This document shows, one piece after another, positions 1 through 10,749 of a DNA stretch of 64,000 nt. The notes under the pieces were generated by a model, which had not been told where the DNA came from, did no database searches, and saw only the letters and a list, made by a program, of their open reading frames with translations. Source of the stretch: Plasmopara viticola (Eukaryota > Oomycota > Peronosporomycetes > Peronosporales > Peronosporaceae); contig MBPM02000115.1 of the NCBI GenBank assembly GCA_001695595.3, forward strand, positions 62,001 through 126,000, read 5' to 3'. A program made the translations under genes and the position numbers. The stretch's first letter is position 1, and each line of letters opens with the position of its first letter.

Positions 1-214
1 TTCAAGGTATACGGGTAATGCTCTTTTGTCGCACAAATGTAGCATACTGATGGACTTGTTTGTATTGTAGGAAGTGCGCATGGTACCAGGCAAGAAAGGC
101 CTGGCTTTCGTAGAGTTTGGTGACGAGGCACAAGCAGCGATTGCGCTGCAAGGACTCTATGGATTTAAGCTCACACCTACAGACGTCCTCAGGGTCTCTT
201 TTGCCAAGAAGTAG
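1..214 (+). CDS. U1A/U2B''-type snRNP protein, C-terminal end (partial)
   Basis: This is the 3' end of a spliceosomal U1A/U2B''/SNF-type RNA-binding protein; the start lies outside the window. The first six bases encode Phe-Lys, followed by a 64-nt intron (7-70, GTATAC...TTGTAG) and a last exon 71-214 of 47 codons ending in TAG. The spliced reading FKEVRMVPGKKGLAFVEF and the ending VLRVSFAKK match the second RRM of U1A/U2B'' (RNP1-like GLAFVEF, terminal SFAKK). In animals these proteins bind U1 or U2 snRNA stem-loops in the nucleus. U1A and U2B'' cannot be told apart from this fragment. The next gene starts about 200 bp downstream on the same strand. Confidence 0.85.
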
Positions 215-412
215 ATAACTGAGTGACAAATGCCAGCAGCAGACATACAATTTCATATCTTGGGCGCGAGTAAATAGCAAAGGCGAAGTATTACAATTGT
301 GTCGACACTCTTATATCAGTTGTAAACAATGTGGTTTAGTCTCTGAAGACACAAAATACTGTCCCTCTCTCTGTATTAATATATCCTTCGTTGTCAACGC
401 CCCCTTCTTCGA

Positions 413-2416
413 ATGGCGGCTCCCGCGACCGGCCTGGAGGCCCGCGACATGGCATTGGCTAAAAACACACCGGAACAGCTCGCTGAGCACCAGCGCGTGA
501 CGCAAGGGAAGGTGCGCACGCGGTTTCCACCCGAGCCAAATGGATACCTGCACGTGGGCCACGCCAAGTCGATGCACATGAACTTTTTTGAGGCCTTTGA
601 AAAGTTGGGCGTTCCTTTGGACAAGCGAGAGACATACTTTCGATACGATGACACGAATCCAGAGGCCGAAAGCAACGAATACATTGATGCCATAGCCAAT
701 AACGTACATTGGCTGGGGTACACTCCCGCGAAGGTTACGTATAGTAGTCAGTATTTCGAAGAGCTATACGAACTAGCACTTAAACTTATCCGGAAGGGAA
801 AGGCGTACGTATGCCATCAGAGTAAACCCGAGATTGAGGCGTCCCGTATCGTGTTGCAGCAATTCCATGCTACCCCTGGAGCCAAAGACGAGAAGGATAC
901 CCCAGATACCGCCAAATCTCCGTTTCGCTCCCGCTCAATTGCTGAAAATCTGGCCGAATTTGAAAAGATGCGCCTTGGTCTGTATGCCGAGGGAGAAGCT
1001 TGTCTACGTATGAAGATGGATCTCGGGAGCCCGAACCCGAATATGTGGGACCATGTGGCATACCGGATCAAGTACGTGCCACATCCGCACATTGGCAACA
1101 AGTGGTGCATTTATCCCACGTACGATTACACCCACTGTATCGTGGACGCTTTGGAACATATCGATTACTCGATTTGTACCCTTGAATTTGAGACGCGTCG
1201 TGAGTCGTACTATTGGCTGTTGAATGAACTGGAGTTGTTCAAGCCCAATGTGTACGAATTTGCTCGTTTGTCCATGACGTACACGGTACTTAGTAAACGA
1301 AAACTCTTGAAACTTGTGACGTCTAAAATTGTACGTGGGTGGGATGATCCTCGCATGGGTACACTAAATGGGCTTCGTCGTCGTGGCTTTACACCGGAAA
1401 TCATCAAACAATTTTGTAAAGACATTGGGGTGACGCGTGTTCAGTCTACTATTCAGATCGAACGACTGTACTCAGTGGCACGCAGTATCCTTGGCGATTC
1501 TTCAAAGCGTGTGATGGCCGTCCTTGACCCGGTTGAAGTCGTTATTGAAAACTTTGATGAAGCACCAGACAAGAGCGCGCTAGTGTTGCGTGTACCCGAC
1601 TATCCACAGGATGTGGACCGTGACGATGGTATTGCGTACCACCACGTGGAGCTCACGCGAACTTTGTACCTTGATCGCAGTGACGTGCGTACTGAAGACT
1701 CGACCGACTTTTATGGCGTCGCAGTAAACAAGCAAGTCCGCCTCAAGTACGCTTTCCCGTTTACATGCACAAGTCTGGAGATGGACGGTAGTGGCCATGT
1801 GACAAAAATATTGGGACAAATGGACTGGACGCATTCATCCAAGCCAAAAGGTGTACTCTCTTGGGTACCAATAAATAGTCCGAACATTGAGGTGCGCGTG
1901 TACTCGCATCTTTTTACAGTGCCAGAGCTACCGAGCGATGTTAAGGACTGGGAGTCGTTTGTAGATGCTAAACATTCGGAGCGTGTGTACGCTTCTGCCC
2001 GTGTGGATCCTGAGTCATTCACTAAGAACTTGAATCAAATCGTGCAATTTGAACGCATTGGATACTTTGTGATGGACCAAGACTCGACAACGGACAAGAA
2101 GGTGTTTAATCAGATTGTGGCACTGCGTGAGAGTGGCGGTGAGACGGCAAGTGGTGCGCCAGTGGCGAGTGTTAACGCCAGTCGCAAGGACGCACAAATG
2201 CAGCAGCTGGCGCTCAAGATGGAAAAGATGAAGCTGTCACCACTTGACATGTTCAAGAAGCAACCGGAACTGTACTCACACTTCGATGCCGAGGGTTTGC
2301 CAACTCACGATGCGGCCGGTGAGGAGCTGACAAAGAACCAGCGTAAAAAACTAAAGAAGGAGCAAGAGAAGCAGAAAAAGCTGTATGATGCCTACATAAT
2401 GACAAAGAAGGCATAG
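413..2416 (+). CDS. Glutaminyl-tRNA synthetase (class I, 667 aa)
   Basis: Charges tRNA-Gln with glutamine, presumably in the cytosol. It is a single uninterrupted frame of 667 codons. The class I HIGH signature is in PPEPNGYLHVGHAK (residues 39-52, HVGH at 47-50) and the KMSKS equivalent is VLSKR (292-296). RFPPEPNGYL, the glutamate-rich YFRYDDTNPE and the later beta-barrel anticodon-binding region are typical of GlnRS rather than GluRS. It lacks the long N-terminal domain found in animal and fungal GlnRS. It carries a lysine-rich C-terminal extension (about 580-667) with FDAEGLPTHD at 624-633 (see findings). The first ATG is used; a second Met is at residue 13. The 5' leader is short because the upstream gene ends at 214. 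Confidence 0.95.
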   Translation: MAAPATGLEARDMALAKNTPEQLAEHQRVTQGKVRTRFPPEPNGYLHVGHAKSMHMNFFEAFEKLGVPLDKRETYFRYDDTNPEAESNEYIDAIANNVHWLGYTPAKVTYSSQYFEELYELALKLIRKGKAYVCHQSKPEIEASRIVLQQFHATPGAKDEKDTPDTAKSPFRSRSIAENLAEFEKMRLGLYAEGEACLRMKMDLGSPNPNMWDHVAYRIKYVPHPHIGNKWCIYPTYDYTHCIVDALEHIDYSICTLEFETRRESYYWLLNELELFKPNVYEFARLSMTYTVLSKRKLLKLVTSKIVRGWDDPRMGTLNGLRRRGFTPEIIKQFCKDIGVTRVQSTIQIERLYSVARSILGDSSKRVMAVLDPVEVVIENFDEAPDKSALVLRVPDYPQDVDRDDGIAYHHVELTRTLYLDRSDVRTEDSTDFYGVAVNKQVRLKYAFPFTCTSLEMDGSGHVTKILGQMDWTHSSKPKGVLSWVPINSPNIEVRVYSHLFTVPELPSDVKDWESFVDAKHSERVYASARVDPESFTKNLNQIVQFERIGYFVMDQDSTTDKKVFNQIVALRESGGETASGAPVASVNASRKDAQMQQLALKMEKMKLSPLDMFKKQPELYSHFDAEGLPTHDAAGEELTKNQRKKLKKEQEKQKKLYDAYIMTKKA

Positions 2417-2898
2417 GTGAAGAAAGTAGTGGGAAAGCATGGGAACAAGATGTTGCAATGTTCGATCGATCTTCAGTTTTATGGTGATGAAAGGGGTACT
2501 TGCCGTAATAGCGAGTACAAAATTCATTTAATCGTACGAAAATTTGTAGTAAAAAACAAAGAGGTTAGAGAATTTAACATTGCTGATCCTAATATGAGAG
2601 TTTATCTACAGGCTCATAAGCGATTTCTGGCATTGTTTGTAGTTACATCTATTTATTATGATCATCTAAAGAATTTACCAACTTGTACCTAGACTATATT
2701 GAGCAATTTAGCACGCTATCATTATTCGAACCTCTAGGAAGAAAGTGTACTCACAAAGCATAACAGCTCATCGACGCATACTAGGGTCTATGTATTTAGA
2801 TTTTGGCACAAAAAGACTATAATTTGATGCATATTCGCCTGGTTTTGTGTACCACGCGACATTCATTTGGTTGAATAATTTTCAAAAGTCTGCACGCC
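2417..2898. other. Intergenic region between GlnRS and the nucleoporin gene
   Basis: AT-rich. The GlnRS frame stays open for 91 codons past its TAG (to 2692), but nothing in that extension is recognisable. The promoter of the next gene must lie in the right half. No RNA gene or repeat was seen. Confidence 0.6.
2862..2869 (+). promoter_or_regulatory. Candidate oomycete initiator (Inr-like) element
   Basis: TTCATTTG lies 37 nt before the nucleoporin ATG and fits seven of eight positions of the oomycete Inr consensus YTCAYTYY. It is a single-site match, so it is tentative. Confidence 0.3.
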
Positions 2899-4485
2899 AT
2901 GGCCTTCTCATTTGGCTCCACCGCAACTGCCCCGTCCTCTGGTACGCCGCGCGCTTCTCAATTCAATCAATCACTAAAGCCTATTTCTGGAATATACAGG
3001 ATTTAACTTTGGCTCGACGCCAGCGGCTTCTTCGGGCTTTAGTTTTGGCGGGACGACTGGAGCTCCGTCCGCTCCCAGTAGTTTTAGCTTTGGTGGAACT
3101 TCGACTGCCCCCGCCGCCTCAAATGGGGTCAATTTTGGTGCCAATCCTTCCACTACGCCCTCCACAAACTTTAGCTTTAGCGCATCGGCTGCTCCAACGT
3201 CTAATGCTCCGAGTCTCTTTGGCGTAGCCACTACAACACCCACACCTACAGGATTCGGATTCGGCAACTTTGGAACGAATTCACAACAGCCAGTACCCAC
3301 GACAGGATTTGGTTTCGGTACTTCAGCGGCCCAACAAGCTGCTCCAGCGTATGTAGAGTGTAATGAGATTCAGGACATTGACAGAAGCACTAACCACGTG
3401 TTGTATGCATGTGTAGTGGCCCTCCGATCACGTTAGAAACGAAATTTGAAGCGCTACCTGAAGATTTAAAGAAGAACATGACGCAATTTCACGCTTTTCT
3501 AAAAGAACAGGATCAGTCGGACGCTTTTCTTAAGACCGTGTCGCCTCGCCAGATAGAAGTTTTGCGTGAAAACATGGCACAGTTGGAACAAGAAGTCTTG
3601 GTACGACGCAATCGACAAGACCGCCAGACGGCTGCAGTACAACATTTACGCCAGAACGTTCGCCAGTTGCTTCATCAAGTGGATGCTGCCACATTGACTC
3701 GTCGCAGCTTGGACAACAGTACCGGTGGTACATCGAACATGTACCACGTGATGCGACATGTGGAGATGCCGTCACCATATTATTGGGATTTATTGGACCA
3801 CTACGAGCACAAGATGGCAACAATCAAGGCGCAAATCGAAGATTTAGAAGCGCAATTCAAACCGCTGTACGAGGGACAGAGCGGTGCAGCTAACGCTAAC
3901 AAGGCTCCAGCACCTATTCAGTTGCAGCAGATTTTACTTGCACAAAATGCTGCGCTCATGCAGGCTGCTGCTCGCGTAGCCGAAGTGCACGAAAAGGCCG
4001 AGGAGTTGCGGCAACTTTTCTTGGACAAGATACGAGACGACTTGGCACGACACGGTGAGAAAAACTCGGCTGCGTTTCAAAACCCGTTTGATAAGCGCAA
4101 AAAGACTAGTGAGTTAGACAGACGCCAGGCGATCGACACTTTTCGCTTCCGCACCAGCGTTGCGCCTACAATCGTGAATCCGCAAACTGCTCCTACTACG
4201 ACGACAGGCTTTGGCTTTGGGACCACAGCAACGCCTTCTGCTCCAACGAGCGCATTCGGTCTCGGCGGAAGTGCACCGGCCAAGACAGTGTCGTTTAATT
4301 TCAGTCCTATAGCTACGTCCGTTCCAGCGAGCAACACTACGACACCATTTGCGGCGGGTGGATTTACAGCGCCTACTGTAGCCACAAGTGCATTTGGTAC
4401 TACCACCCCATCGTCGTTTGCTCCAGTTACAGACACTGTGAGCACTGGCAAGCGTGGTGGCCGCGCTCATAAGATGCGAAAGTAG
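2899..4485 (+). CDS. FG-repeat nucleoporin, Nup58/Nup45 type (3 exons, 486 aa)
   Basis: Central-channel nucleoporin that gates nuclear transport and, by family knowledge, works in the Nup62-Nup54-Nup58 complex. Exons are 2899-2941, 3000-3348 and 3417-4485; introns are 58 nt (GTACGC...ATACAG) and 68 nt (GTATGT...TGTGTAG), and phases join cleanly. Residues 1-131 are an FG/GFGFG-rich disordered region (SFGS, NFGS, SFGG, GFGFGNFGT). About 132-345 is a helical coiled-coil core beginning TLETKFEALPEDL, with YYWDLLDHYEHKM and QIEDLEAQF, which resembles Nup58/p45 more than Nup54. About 370-475 is a second FG region, and the tail is basic (GKRGGRAHKMRK). FG on both ends also favours Nup58. Frames that ignore the introns are artefacts. 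Confidence 0.85.
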
Positions 4486-4623
4486 AGTGATCTAAACCCA
4501 TTTTCACGGTACTTCTACGGGGTGTAAAACCGATAATGGGCTTTGGTATTAAAAGAAATAGAAATACAGCAAATGAAAATAGAAATGACAGCGCCTAGGT
4601 GACGGCACTCTTGGCTATGTGGG

Positions 4624-6311
4624 CTACTTCGAGCACGGAATGAACTTGACACTGTCCATGGTCCGGTTCATATCAGCCAGTACTTGCAGCACCTCCATGT
4701 TAACAGTGCGCCACGTCTCTTCCAGCAGTCCTTGTTCCGTCGAGTTGGCAGTATCAGGAGCTGGGTACGGCCACGTCGTGTCAGGATTCAAAGTCCACCA
4801 AAACCCGCCAGCAAGGAACGGCTCGGTCGACCCAGCCATCTGGTCAATCACGTTTTCGATAATACGCGTACTTGTCTGCATCTTTGTTGCGTCAAGTTTA
4901 CCCACTAAACCACCAAAAGACGACAGGACCACGGCCATGCCCGTCTCAAAAGCCGCTCCAAACGAATAATTCATATTCTGCTTGACGTTGGCCAGAAGCT
5001 CGGCATCTTCGAGCTCGACATAATCTTCCAATAGATTTCCACTTGTCGTGCCGTCTTTAAAGAAAAACTGACGCGGCGACTGCGAGCTCGAGTAAAACTT
5101 GGGCGCGTACACTACCTTGTTGGCCGTTTTAAGTTTGATGGGATTCGAGCTGACACCGGATAGATCAGATCCCGGTAGGAAAGTGTTCTTAAGTGTACGA
5201 TTACCGTACAGATCCTTGTGACTCTCACCCTGGACTCCCTGTATAAACGCCAGCCACTTAGGACACTCACTAAGCATGTGATTCGCTAATTCTGTAGCAG
5301 CGACCGACCAGTCCGTGTCCGATCCGTCACCCCACGTCGCATCAGCTTTAAGACCGTCCTTCAGGTCGATACCAATAATGTTAAAGTGTGTCGAGTCGCA
5401 CATGGCTTCAGCCAAATTCGTGATAGCTGTCTTAATGTCAGCCAATTTAATGGACGAACCGTACCACAGACCAGAGCCGTCGTCATCCGTTGCTGACAAT
5501 ACGTGAAAGTCGAGTACGACACCAATGTTAAACTGACCAAGTCCTTCTACCAATAAGCCCAAGAGCGTGTTATATCGTGAGGCTGCACCCAACGCACGAT
5601 TCGAGTTGGAATTGATGAGATTAGTATCAATTTCCGTGTTTCGCATGACAGAGTCGATCGAGAGTGGAAAACGCACGACGTTAAACTTGTTGTAGTGAAG
5701 AAAGTAAGCATAACGATAAAGCGAGTCTCCGTCCACCGTGTTGTCCCAGAGACCCTTCGGGACGCCCTTGGCGTCTTCCATACCCTTCCAATTGACCCCT
5801 TTAATATCAATCTGCGTGGAGGTATCGTCCGAGAGTTGTGCGTAGATGCGACCATTTTTACTAATGTAATTAGGCTGTTCGCAGCCTCGGTCCGTATACT
5901 TCTTAGGGTTCGTGATCGACAGGTCCGAAGTCGTATCGGTAGGGCTTCCATCGGCAATTTGCGTTCCGTCCGTGTATCTCGCTTCATCCGCTGCCTCACT
6001 ACTCGCCACGGTCTCATTCACGTTGTTGTGTACTTGAATACCGTAATAAGTCAAACCAAGAACGGACCCAATCGCGACGAATACTAGCGCCAGAGCTCCT
6101 GGCCAGGTCTAGAATTTGCATATAAAAATGAACACCCATCACTCATCAATAGAGACAATATGCGTACCGAGTGGCGACCACGATAGCGCGCCTTCTTTCC
6201 TGCAAACGTCGTATCAACATCGGCGGCGGCGATAATGCGCTCGACTTCAGAGCTTCGGCCTCCTGCGAAGGAGCCTCGGCTCACGCCGCTGGGGCGTCCT
6301 GACATGCTCAT
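4624..6311 (-). CDS. Type II membrane-anchored GH5-like protein, catalytic glutamates absent (542 aa)
   Basis: Two exons: 6311-6168 (48 codons, phase 0) and 6108-4624; the 59-nt intron reads GTACGC...TTCTAG. The order is a short cytosolic N-terminus, one signal-anchor span (about 52-70, GALALVFVAIGSVLGL), an acidic Ser/Thr linker, then a glycoside hydrolase family 5 fold from about residue 120. Fold landmarks are IKGVNWKGME, VVRFPLSID, VVLDFHVLSA, CPKWLAFIQGVQG and GGFWWTLNPDT. In active GH5 enzymes the acid/base Glu sits in an NEP motif after strand 4; here the matching stretch is DLKDGLKADATWG (Gly near residue 300). The nucleophile Glu in GEFG is replaced by SSFG (Ser near 445). The frame is intact, so a glucan-binding or structural role at the cell surface is plausible; the function is unproven. 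Confidence 0.8.
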
Positions 6312-6750
6312 GGGTGTTGTCTGTACACTGCTAACTACTGGCGAGTAGTTGCGCGTCCGAATAATTAGTGAAAGCGGTGCACGAGACGTGCCAGTCCGAG
6401 GACAGGCGGTTTACTTTAAAGGCGAAAAACGGAAGAGTGTAGGACATGAAACTTATAAGGAGAGAGAGAGAGGTGGGGTTGGGTTGGGTTCTAAAACGGT
6501 TTTGGAAGATATATCAGGTGCTATCACAAATTTACAGGATATTTTATGCCTAGTATCCAGTCCCACCACGATTTTGTCCATTTGTAGTACTAGAGTATTG
6601 CATTCATTACGCTATAAAATAGTATATTTGTACAGAATGGTAATCGATTTAACCGCTATATCTTTCCTTTAGTGAGCTTGCGCGGTTAAAACAAGTAACA
6701 TCCTACTTCTGTAGTCGAGTGGCGGTCATCAATCATAAATCGTGTAAACC
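6312..6750. other. Divergent intergenic region
   Basis: Separates the minus-strand GH5-like gene from the plus-strand DUF98 gene, so it should hold both promoters. It includes a short purine run (GA repeat near 6460-6475) and a GGGTTGGGTTGGGTT-like stretch. No convincing coding sequence. Confidence 0.5.
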
Positions 6751-7444
6751 ATGGCGATAAAGTGCAAGGCTGCTGCGAACGCCATCTCCTCTGCAGTTGC
6801 CACTGAAGACAACACTGATGCTCCTGCATGGCATAAGGTAGCCGTGATGTTTCAAGCTTCTCCCGAGACCATGGTGGTGAGCAGCATGCTGTGGCAGTAA
6901 CTAATGCGAAAGCGCCATTTCTGACATCTATGAACAGCTTGGACACCCAGAAATGAATGCAGCATGGAGACTGTTCCTGTACGGTGATGGGTCACCGACG
7001 CATCATCTGGGACTACTCACGGGCTCCCTTACAGAGGTCGACGTGCTCGGGATGCTACCGATTGGCAACAGCCGGGACAATGCACCGTGCGAGATTGAAG
7101 CAATTATGCCACCACGCTGCAGGCGCCAAGTATTTTTACGTAATGCTCGTGGTGAACGACTTGGCTACGCAGTGTCATGGGTCAACGTAAACGACGTGGA
7201 TGCTGTGTTCAAGAACACGAAGATACCGATTGGTAAGAACATTTTACAGCAAAAGACAGAACTGTACCGCGACATGAAGAGCGTATTCTGTGGACACTTG
7301 GTCGAACTTGAGAAAGCTTTTGACGCGCCCGGGCCGTTTTGGGGTCGGTCGTATCTATTCTGGAAATGGGGACGACCTGTAATTTTTATCTATGAAGTCT
7401 TTTCGCCATCGCTAGAAAAGTATATGGGTAAAGTACTGCAGTAG
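6751..7444 (+). CDS. Chorismate-lyase-like (DUF98 superfamily) protein, 197 aa
   Basis: Proposed exons are 6751-6837 (29 codons) and 6938-7444, joined in phase 0 across a 100-nt intron (GTAGCC...GAACAG). The second exon carries the recognisable part: DGSPTHHLGLLTG, RRQVFLRNARGERLGYAVSW, IPIGKNILQQKTELYRDM and GPFWGRSYLFWKWGRP, ending YEVFSPSLEKYMG. This order (DGS-T near the start, an arginine-flanked VFLR strand, YA-S, then a PIG turn followed by a YRD helix) fits the DUF98/chorismate pyruvate-lyase fold. The ligand or reaction is unknown. The first exon is less certain than the second; if it is wrong, the Met at 6953 would be a fallback start. Confidence 0.65.
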
Positions 7445-7587
7445 GTGTGACTTTTAACCTGTTAAACTAAGCAAAGTATCCCCTTCATATAACTTCTATA
7501 CTGAAAGCTCTAGTCGTTCAAGCACGCTACCAATTTTTCTCTACATTGTCTCACGCTCGTAAACGCTTTTCGTCAATCATTGCGATA

Positions 7588-8172
7588 CTAAAGTGACATA
7601 CGCCATCGACCTTTGTTAAAGCGGCGCTTTAAGACTTTGCGACCCGAGATGGACACACGACGCGTACGAAAACCGTGCTTGCGTTTGCGGCGCAGCACGC
7701 TGGGCTGGTACGTGCGCTTGATAGCCTGCAGAGGCTCTACGAAGAAAGCGCATGTATGGTCAATGTTAGCATTTGATGACAATCGTAGCAACAGCGTGAG
7801 CAGTAGCTATACCAATAAGACTCGTTGTGGGACACTCGAAAAGCTCCCCAACCTGCGGCAAATAGTCCCCAATTTCCTGGCGCCTGACGCCCGTGTTGAT
7901 AACGACGTGGTTTGAATCGAGAAACCCTGTCAGAAAGCAAACACAACTGTCATGTCAGCAACAGAATAATAAAGAAATGGAATTGACTAGAGACTGCACA
8001 GACTCATGTGGTTCATGGGCGTGGACATCATCAACATGGAGAAAGGTACCACGCTGGACGAGGTGGCTGAAAAGTTGTTGGTGGAGATAATAGACATAGT
8101 GCGCATGCCTAAATGGCTAGGTCGCGAGCGCAGACCCAGCTGCAGCGCGTTCTTGACCAGCATGGCTGCCAT
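7588..8172 (-). CDS. Mitochondrial large-subunit ribosomal protein bL34m (3 exons, 143 aa)
   Basis: Bacterial-type L34, a component of the mitochondrial large ribosomal subunit. Proposed exons on the minus strand are 8172-8004, 7926-7813 and 7736-7588. Intron 2 (7812-7737, 76 nt) is convincing: GTATAG, a TGCTAAC branch site and TTCTTCGTAG. Intron 1 (8003-7927) begins GTCTGT and ends CTGACAG; its 5' site is weaker. The N-terminus [20 protein letters not shown] is basic, lacks acidic residues and suits a mitochondrial targeting peptide. Residues 101-143 are the L34 core: [17 protein letters not shown], then [17 protein letters not shown]. The middle exon is the only part supported by frame alone. 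Plus-strand open frames here are antisense shadows. Confidence 0.8.
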
Positions 8173-8554
8173 GATACCTCAGTCGCTGCTGGCCTTTTGT
8201 TTGCTTTCTTACGTGGATTTAGCTAACAAACCCTTAATTTACAACATTAAGCCTTTAAAAAATTACATTAGTTTTCGAAAGTCTTAATGTACATTTTATC
8301 AGCAGAGCAGCAAGATCCGAGCATCTATCTAGAAATGTTCGCAACAATATCTCCTCTTAATGCATGGCTGAATTATTAATGAGGCTAAAGGGTTTCCAAT
8401 ATATACGCTCAAGAAAATTTCTTAAAGCAAGCTGACATCGACGAATACAAAGGGAAATAATGTACATTGTTGCGTCACTGTAGCGTCCCCGTCCTTCGTT
8501 TTTGCTCAGTCCCACGCAAAGATACTTTCACTCAGGAGCTCCAGTCACCAACTC
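8173..8554. other. Intergenic, nothing recognised
   Basis: AT-rich spacer between two minus-strand genes. No RNA gene, repeat or conserved coding sequence seen. Confidence 0.5.
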
Positions 8555-9010
8555 TTACTTAGGCTGAGGCTGAAAAATGATTAGCAGGATAAGTGCCATA
8601 GCCATGATTACAATGAGCCCCACAAGAAATTGAATGCACTGCTTCGAACTGTCGGCGTTCTCATCAGCTGCGCTCGCATTTGCTGGTCTCCGCACGAGGT
8701 ATCCTAGCTCCATCTCTGACTCAGAGCCAGCTTCCGACGCTGACGACTTAAAGCAGCACAAAAGCGTCGACGGACACGTAAGATATTTAATGGCAGTGCC
8801 GCCTCGAATACGACGTCCAGAAGTTTTCGTGGGCGTCGGTTGCTTGGTCCACTCGGGACTGAGAAACCACGGTAACGGATGCACCTCCTCAGCTGCCTTT
8901 GACAACAGCGGTGCGCTCTCCTTCCATGAAAACGACACATTGCCACTGCTAGCTTGCACCTTCTTCAAGCACAGCGTGGGAGTGGCTACGGAAGCATCGG
9001 CCGCCACCAT
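8555..9010 (-). CDS. Small protein with a single C-terminal membrane span (151 aa), function unknown
   Basis: Uninterrupted frame starting at the ATG at 9010 (context TATGGTGGCG); an in-frame GTG two codons upstream is less likely. The N-terminal part is soluble and Ser/Ala-rich with no signal peptide. A short basic patch (SGRRIRGG) and a cysteine pair (LLCCF) lie in the middle. A strong hydrophobic helix, FLVGLIVIMAMALILLIIF, occupies about residues 128-146 and is followed only by QPQPK, so the protein looks tail-anchored with its bulk in the cytosol. No family recognised. It is the last intact ordinary gene before the repeat-rich region. Confidence 0.6.
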   Translation of the reverse strand: MVAADASVATPTLCLKKVQASSGNVSFSWKESAPLLSKAAEEVHPLPWFLSPEWTKQPTPTKTSGRRIRGGTAIKYLTCPSTLLCCFKSSASEAGSESEMELGYLVRRPANASAADENADSSKQCIQFLVGLIVIMAMALILLIIFQPQPK

Positions 9011-10593
9011 AGCCACGCGAGTTTGATTTAAATAAAGGCTTGAACATTCTTTCTTCCGTATTAAATTTCGAACGTATTAGCGGCACACAAACTGTACACC
9101 ACCAATTTCGCAATACCGTGCATATTATAAAGAAAATGTCGGGAGCTCATTCTTGAGACATTGCTTACTATCATTCAACACAGTTAGAAACTAAATGCAA
9201 AAAATCTAATGTCAAATAGCCACCACCAGTTCTGTCGACCAAACCGTACAGCACCAATCTCGTAATTACAAGATTGACGGTCTTACGCGATCCAGCGTGC
9301 GTCACACTACTTGATGGTGTTGCTATGTTGCGTAACACAAGTCACGTAAAGAGGCAACATTTGAAACTACAGAGCAGTATATGGTCTATTGACCAATACT
9401 AGTGCATGTTATGCCAAATCTTTGTCTATATATATAAATGTCTTGAATACAGACAGATTGCAACCTGCGATCTGTATTGGCTCCAAGTATCAAGCGAAAG
9501 TAGAACGCTTCCTTTGAGCATACAGCTACGGCAGCCTGGTAGCACTTAAAGCAATTTACACCTGAGTTATTCAGACCAATTTTAAAAATCATGGTGTATG
9601 CTGATTTACCTCAAGCCATACAAGATAAGCTAACAGTAATCAAAATTTGGTTGCACAAGGATCAAATGCAATCAGTGTTTGCAAAGAGACGCACTCCCGT
9701 GGTTCGAATGCTCTGTTGAAGCATATTCATTTACAGATGACGGAGTTGTCTGAATCGATAAGACTAGCACCTAGGGCGGATGCCCCACCCTGATTAAAAA
9801 ATCTCACGTTACATACAAGAGAAGGCAGTAGGGAAGCTCTTGCTCTGTCATGATTTCCGCCTTGTTGCGGACAGAAATACAAAGAGTGACTCTGAAAATT
9901 CAAAGGCCCGATTCGAGGCGGCACTTTTCATTTGAAGTAAGAAAAAGAATCAGCTGACGCAAGTGTTTTGGCCATTCAGCAGCCTGATCAAACTTCCCAC
10001 CTGGATAAGAAAGATGTAGCGGACTTTTCCAGGAGTCACGGAATCTGCTCCCTAGAATCTTTCCCGGATGAGGTGGCAGGCATAATCATAATGTACAGAC
10101 TGCTCACGGACTTGGCCCGAATGGAGGTGTTTTGTATTCACCTGCCCTCTTTCAAGTGGACATAAAAGTGGTGCCTAATGCTATTACTACCTTACAGGTG
10201 GAGCAGATAGGAGAAGGAGGACTCATCGGGCTTTCCGGTCCTCATGGATCTCAGCTATGATTGTGAGCCTCCGATCTGCACAGTGCTGTCGATTCTTTGT
10301 ATCTGCGATAATGCCCGTCATCTGCTGTCGACATGTCTCCTTTGACAAGCACATCAGTGTTCGGGGGGCCAAAATGTTACAGTCAGCCGGTCGTCCGGTA
10401 TGCCGTGGGGGTGTGACAACATCCAGTTAGCGAAAAATGGCCTGTCGGGGAGAATTTGGATCTGTCGTACCATAGAGAGCGTTAAGAATCGACAGGTCTT
10501 ATTCTCAAAAGCACCGTGTTTCGTAATGCAGATCGTGCTTCAAAGTCAAGCTTGCTTGCCTACGAATTTGCCGTAACAGCTTTATTAGCATAG
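9011..10593. other. Gene-free stretch at the edge of the repeat-rich region
   Basis: Contains the promoter of the minus-strand gene ending at 9010, then AT-rich sequence with only short random frames. No intact gene or recognisable element. Confidence 0.5.
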
Positions 10594-10749
10594 ATGGTCC
10601 TTGTCGATATCGGAGCATCGAGCAATTACTTTTTACGCTACACTGTCAGAGCAAGTCAGCAAAATGCTGAAGAGCTACGGGCACATCAACGTGACATCGA
10701 CATTGTTCGTTTGGCGAGAGAAGCAGTGATCACTGCATCTAAGATTTAA
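10594..10749 (+). mobile_element. Gypsy-type aspartic protease relic
   Basis: A 51-codon frame begins MVLVDIGASSNYF and continues to IDIVRLAREAVITASKI before a stop. The D-x-G-A-S box followed about 30 residues later by VRLA matches the retroviral-type protease of Ty3/Gypsy elements. The rest of that polyprotein is not readable nearby, so this is a fragment. Confidence 0.55.

Noticed and set aside
2847..3227. 126-codon plus-strand frame over the nucleoporin start
   Set aside because: It reads through intron 1 in another frame; splicing gives continuous FG repeats instead.
6349..6672. 107-codon frame in the divergent intergenic region
   Set aside because: Low-complexity purine tract and no recognisable motif; the initial residue is not a convincing ATG in context.
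8006..8287. 93-codon plus-strand frame [14 protein letters not shown]...
   Set aside because: Antisense to the bL34m first exon, whose targeting-peptide character and splice phase fit the L34 core.
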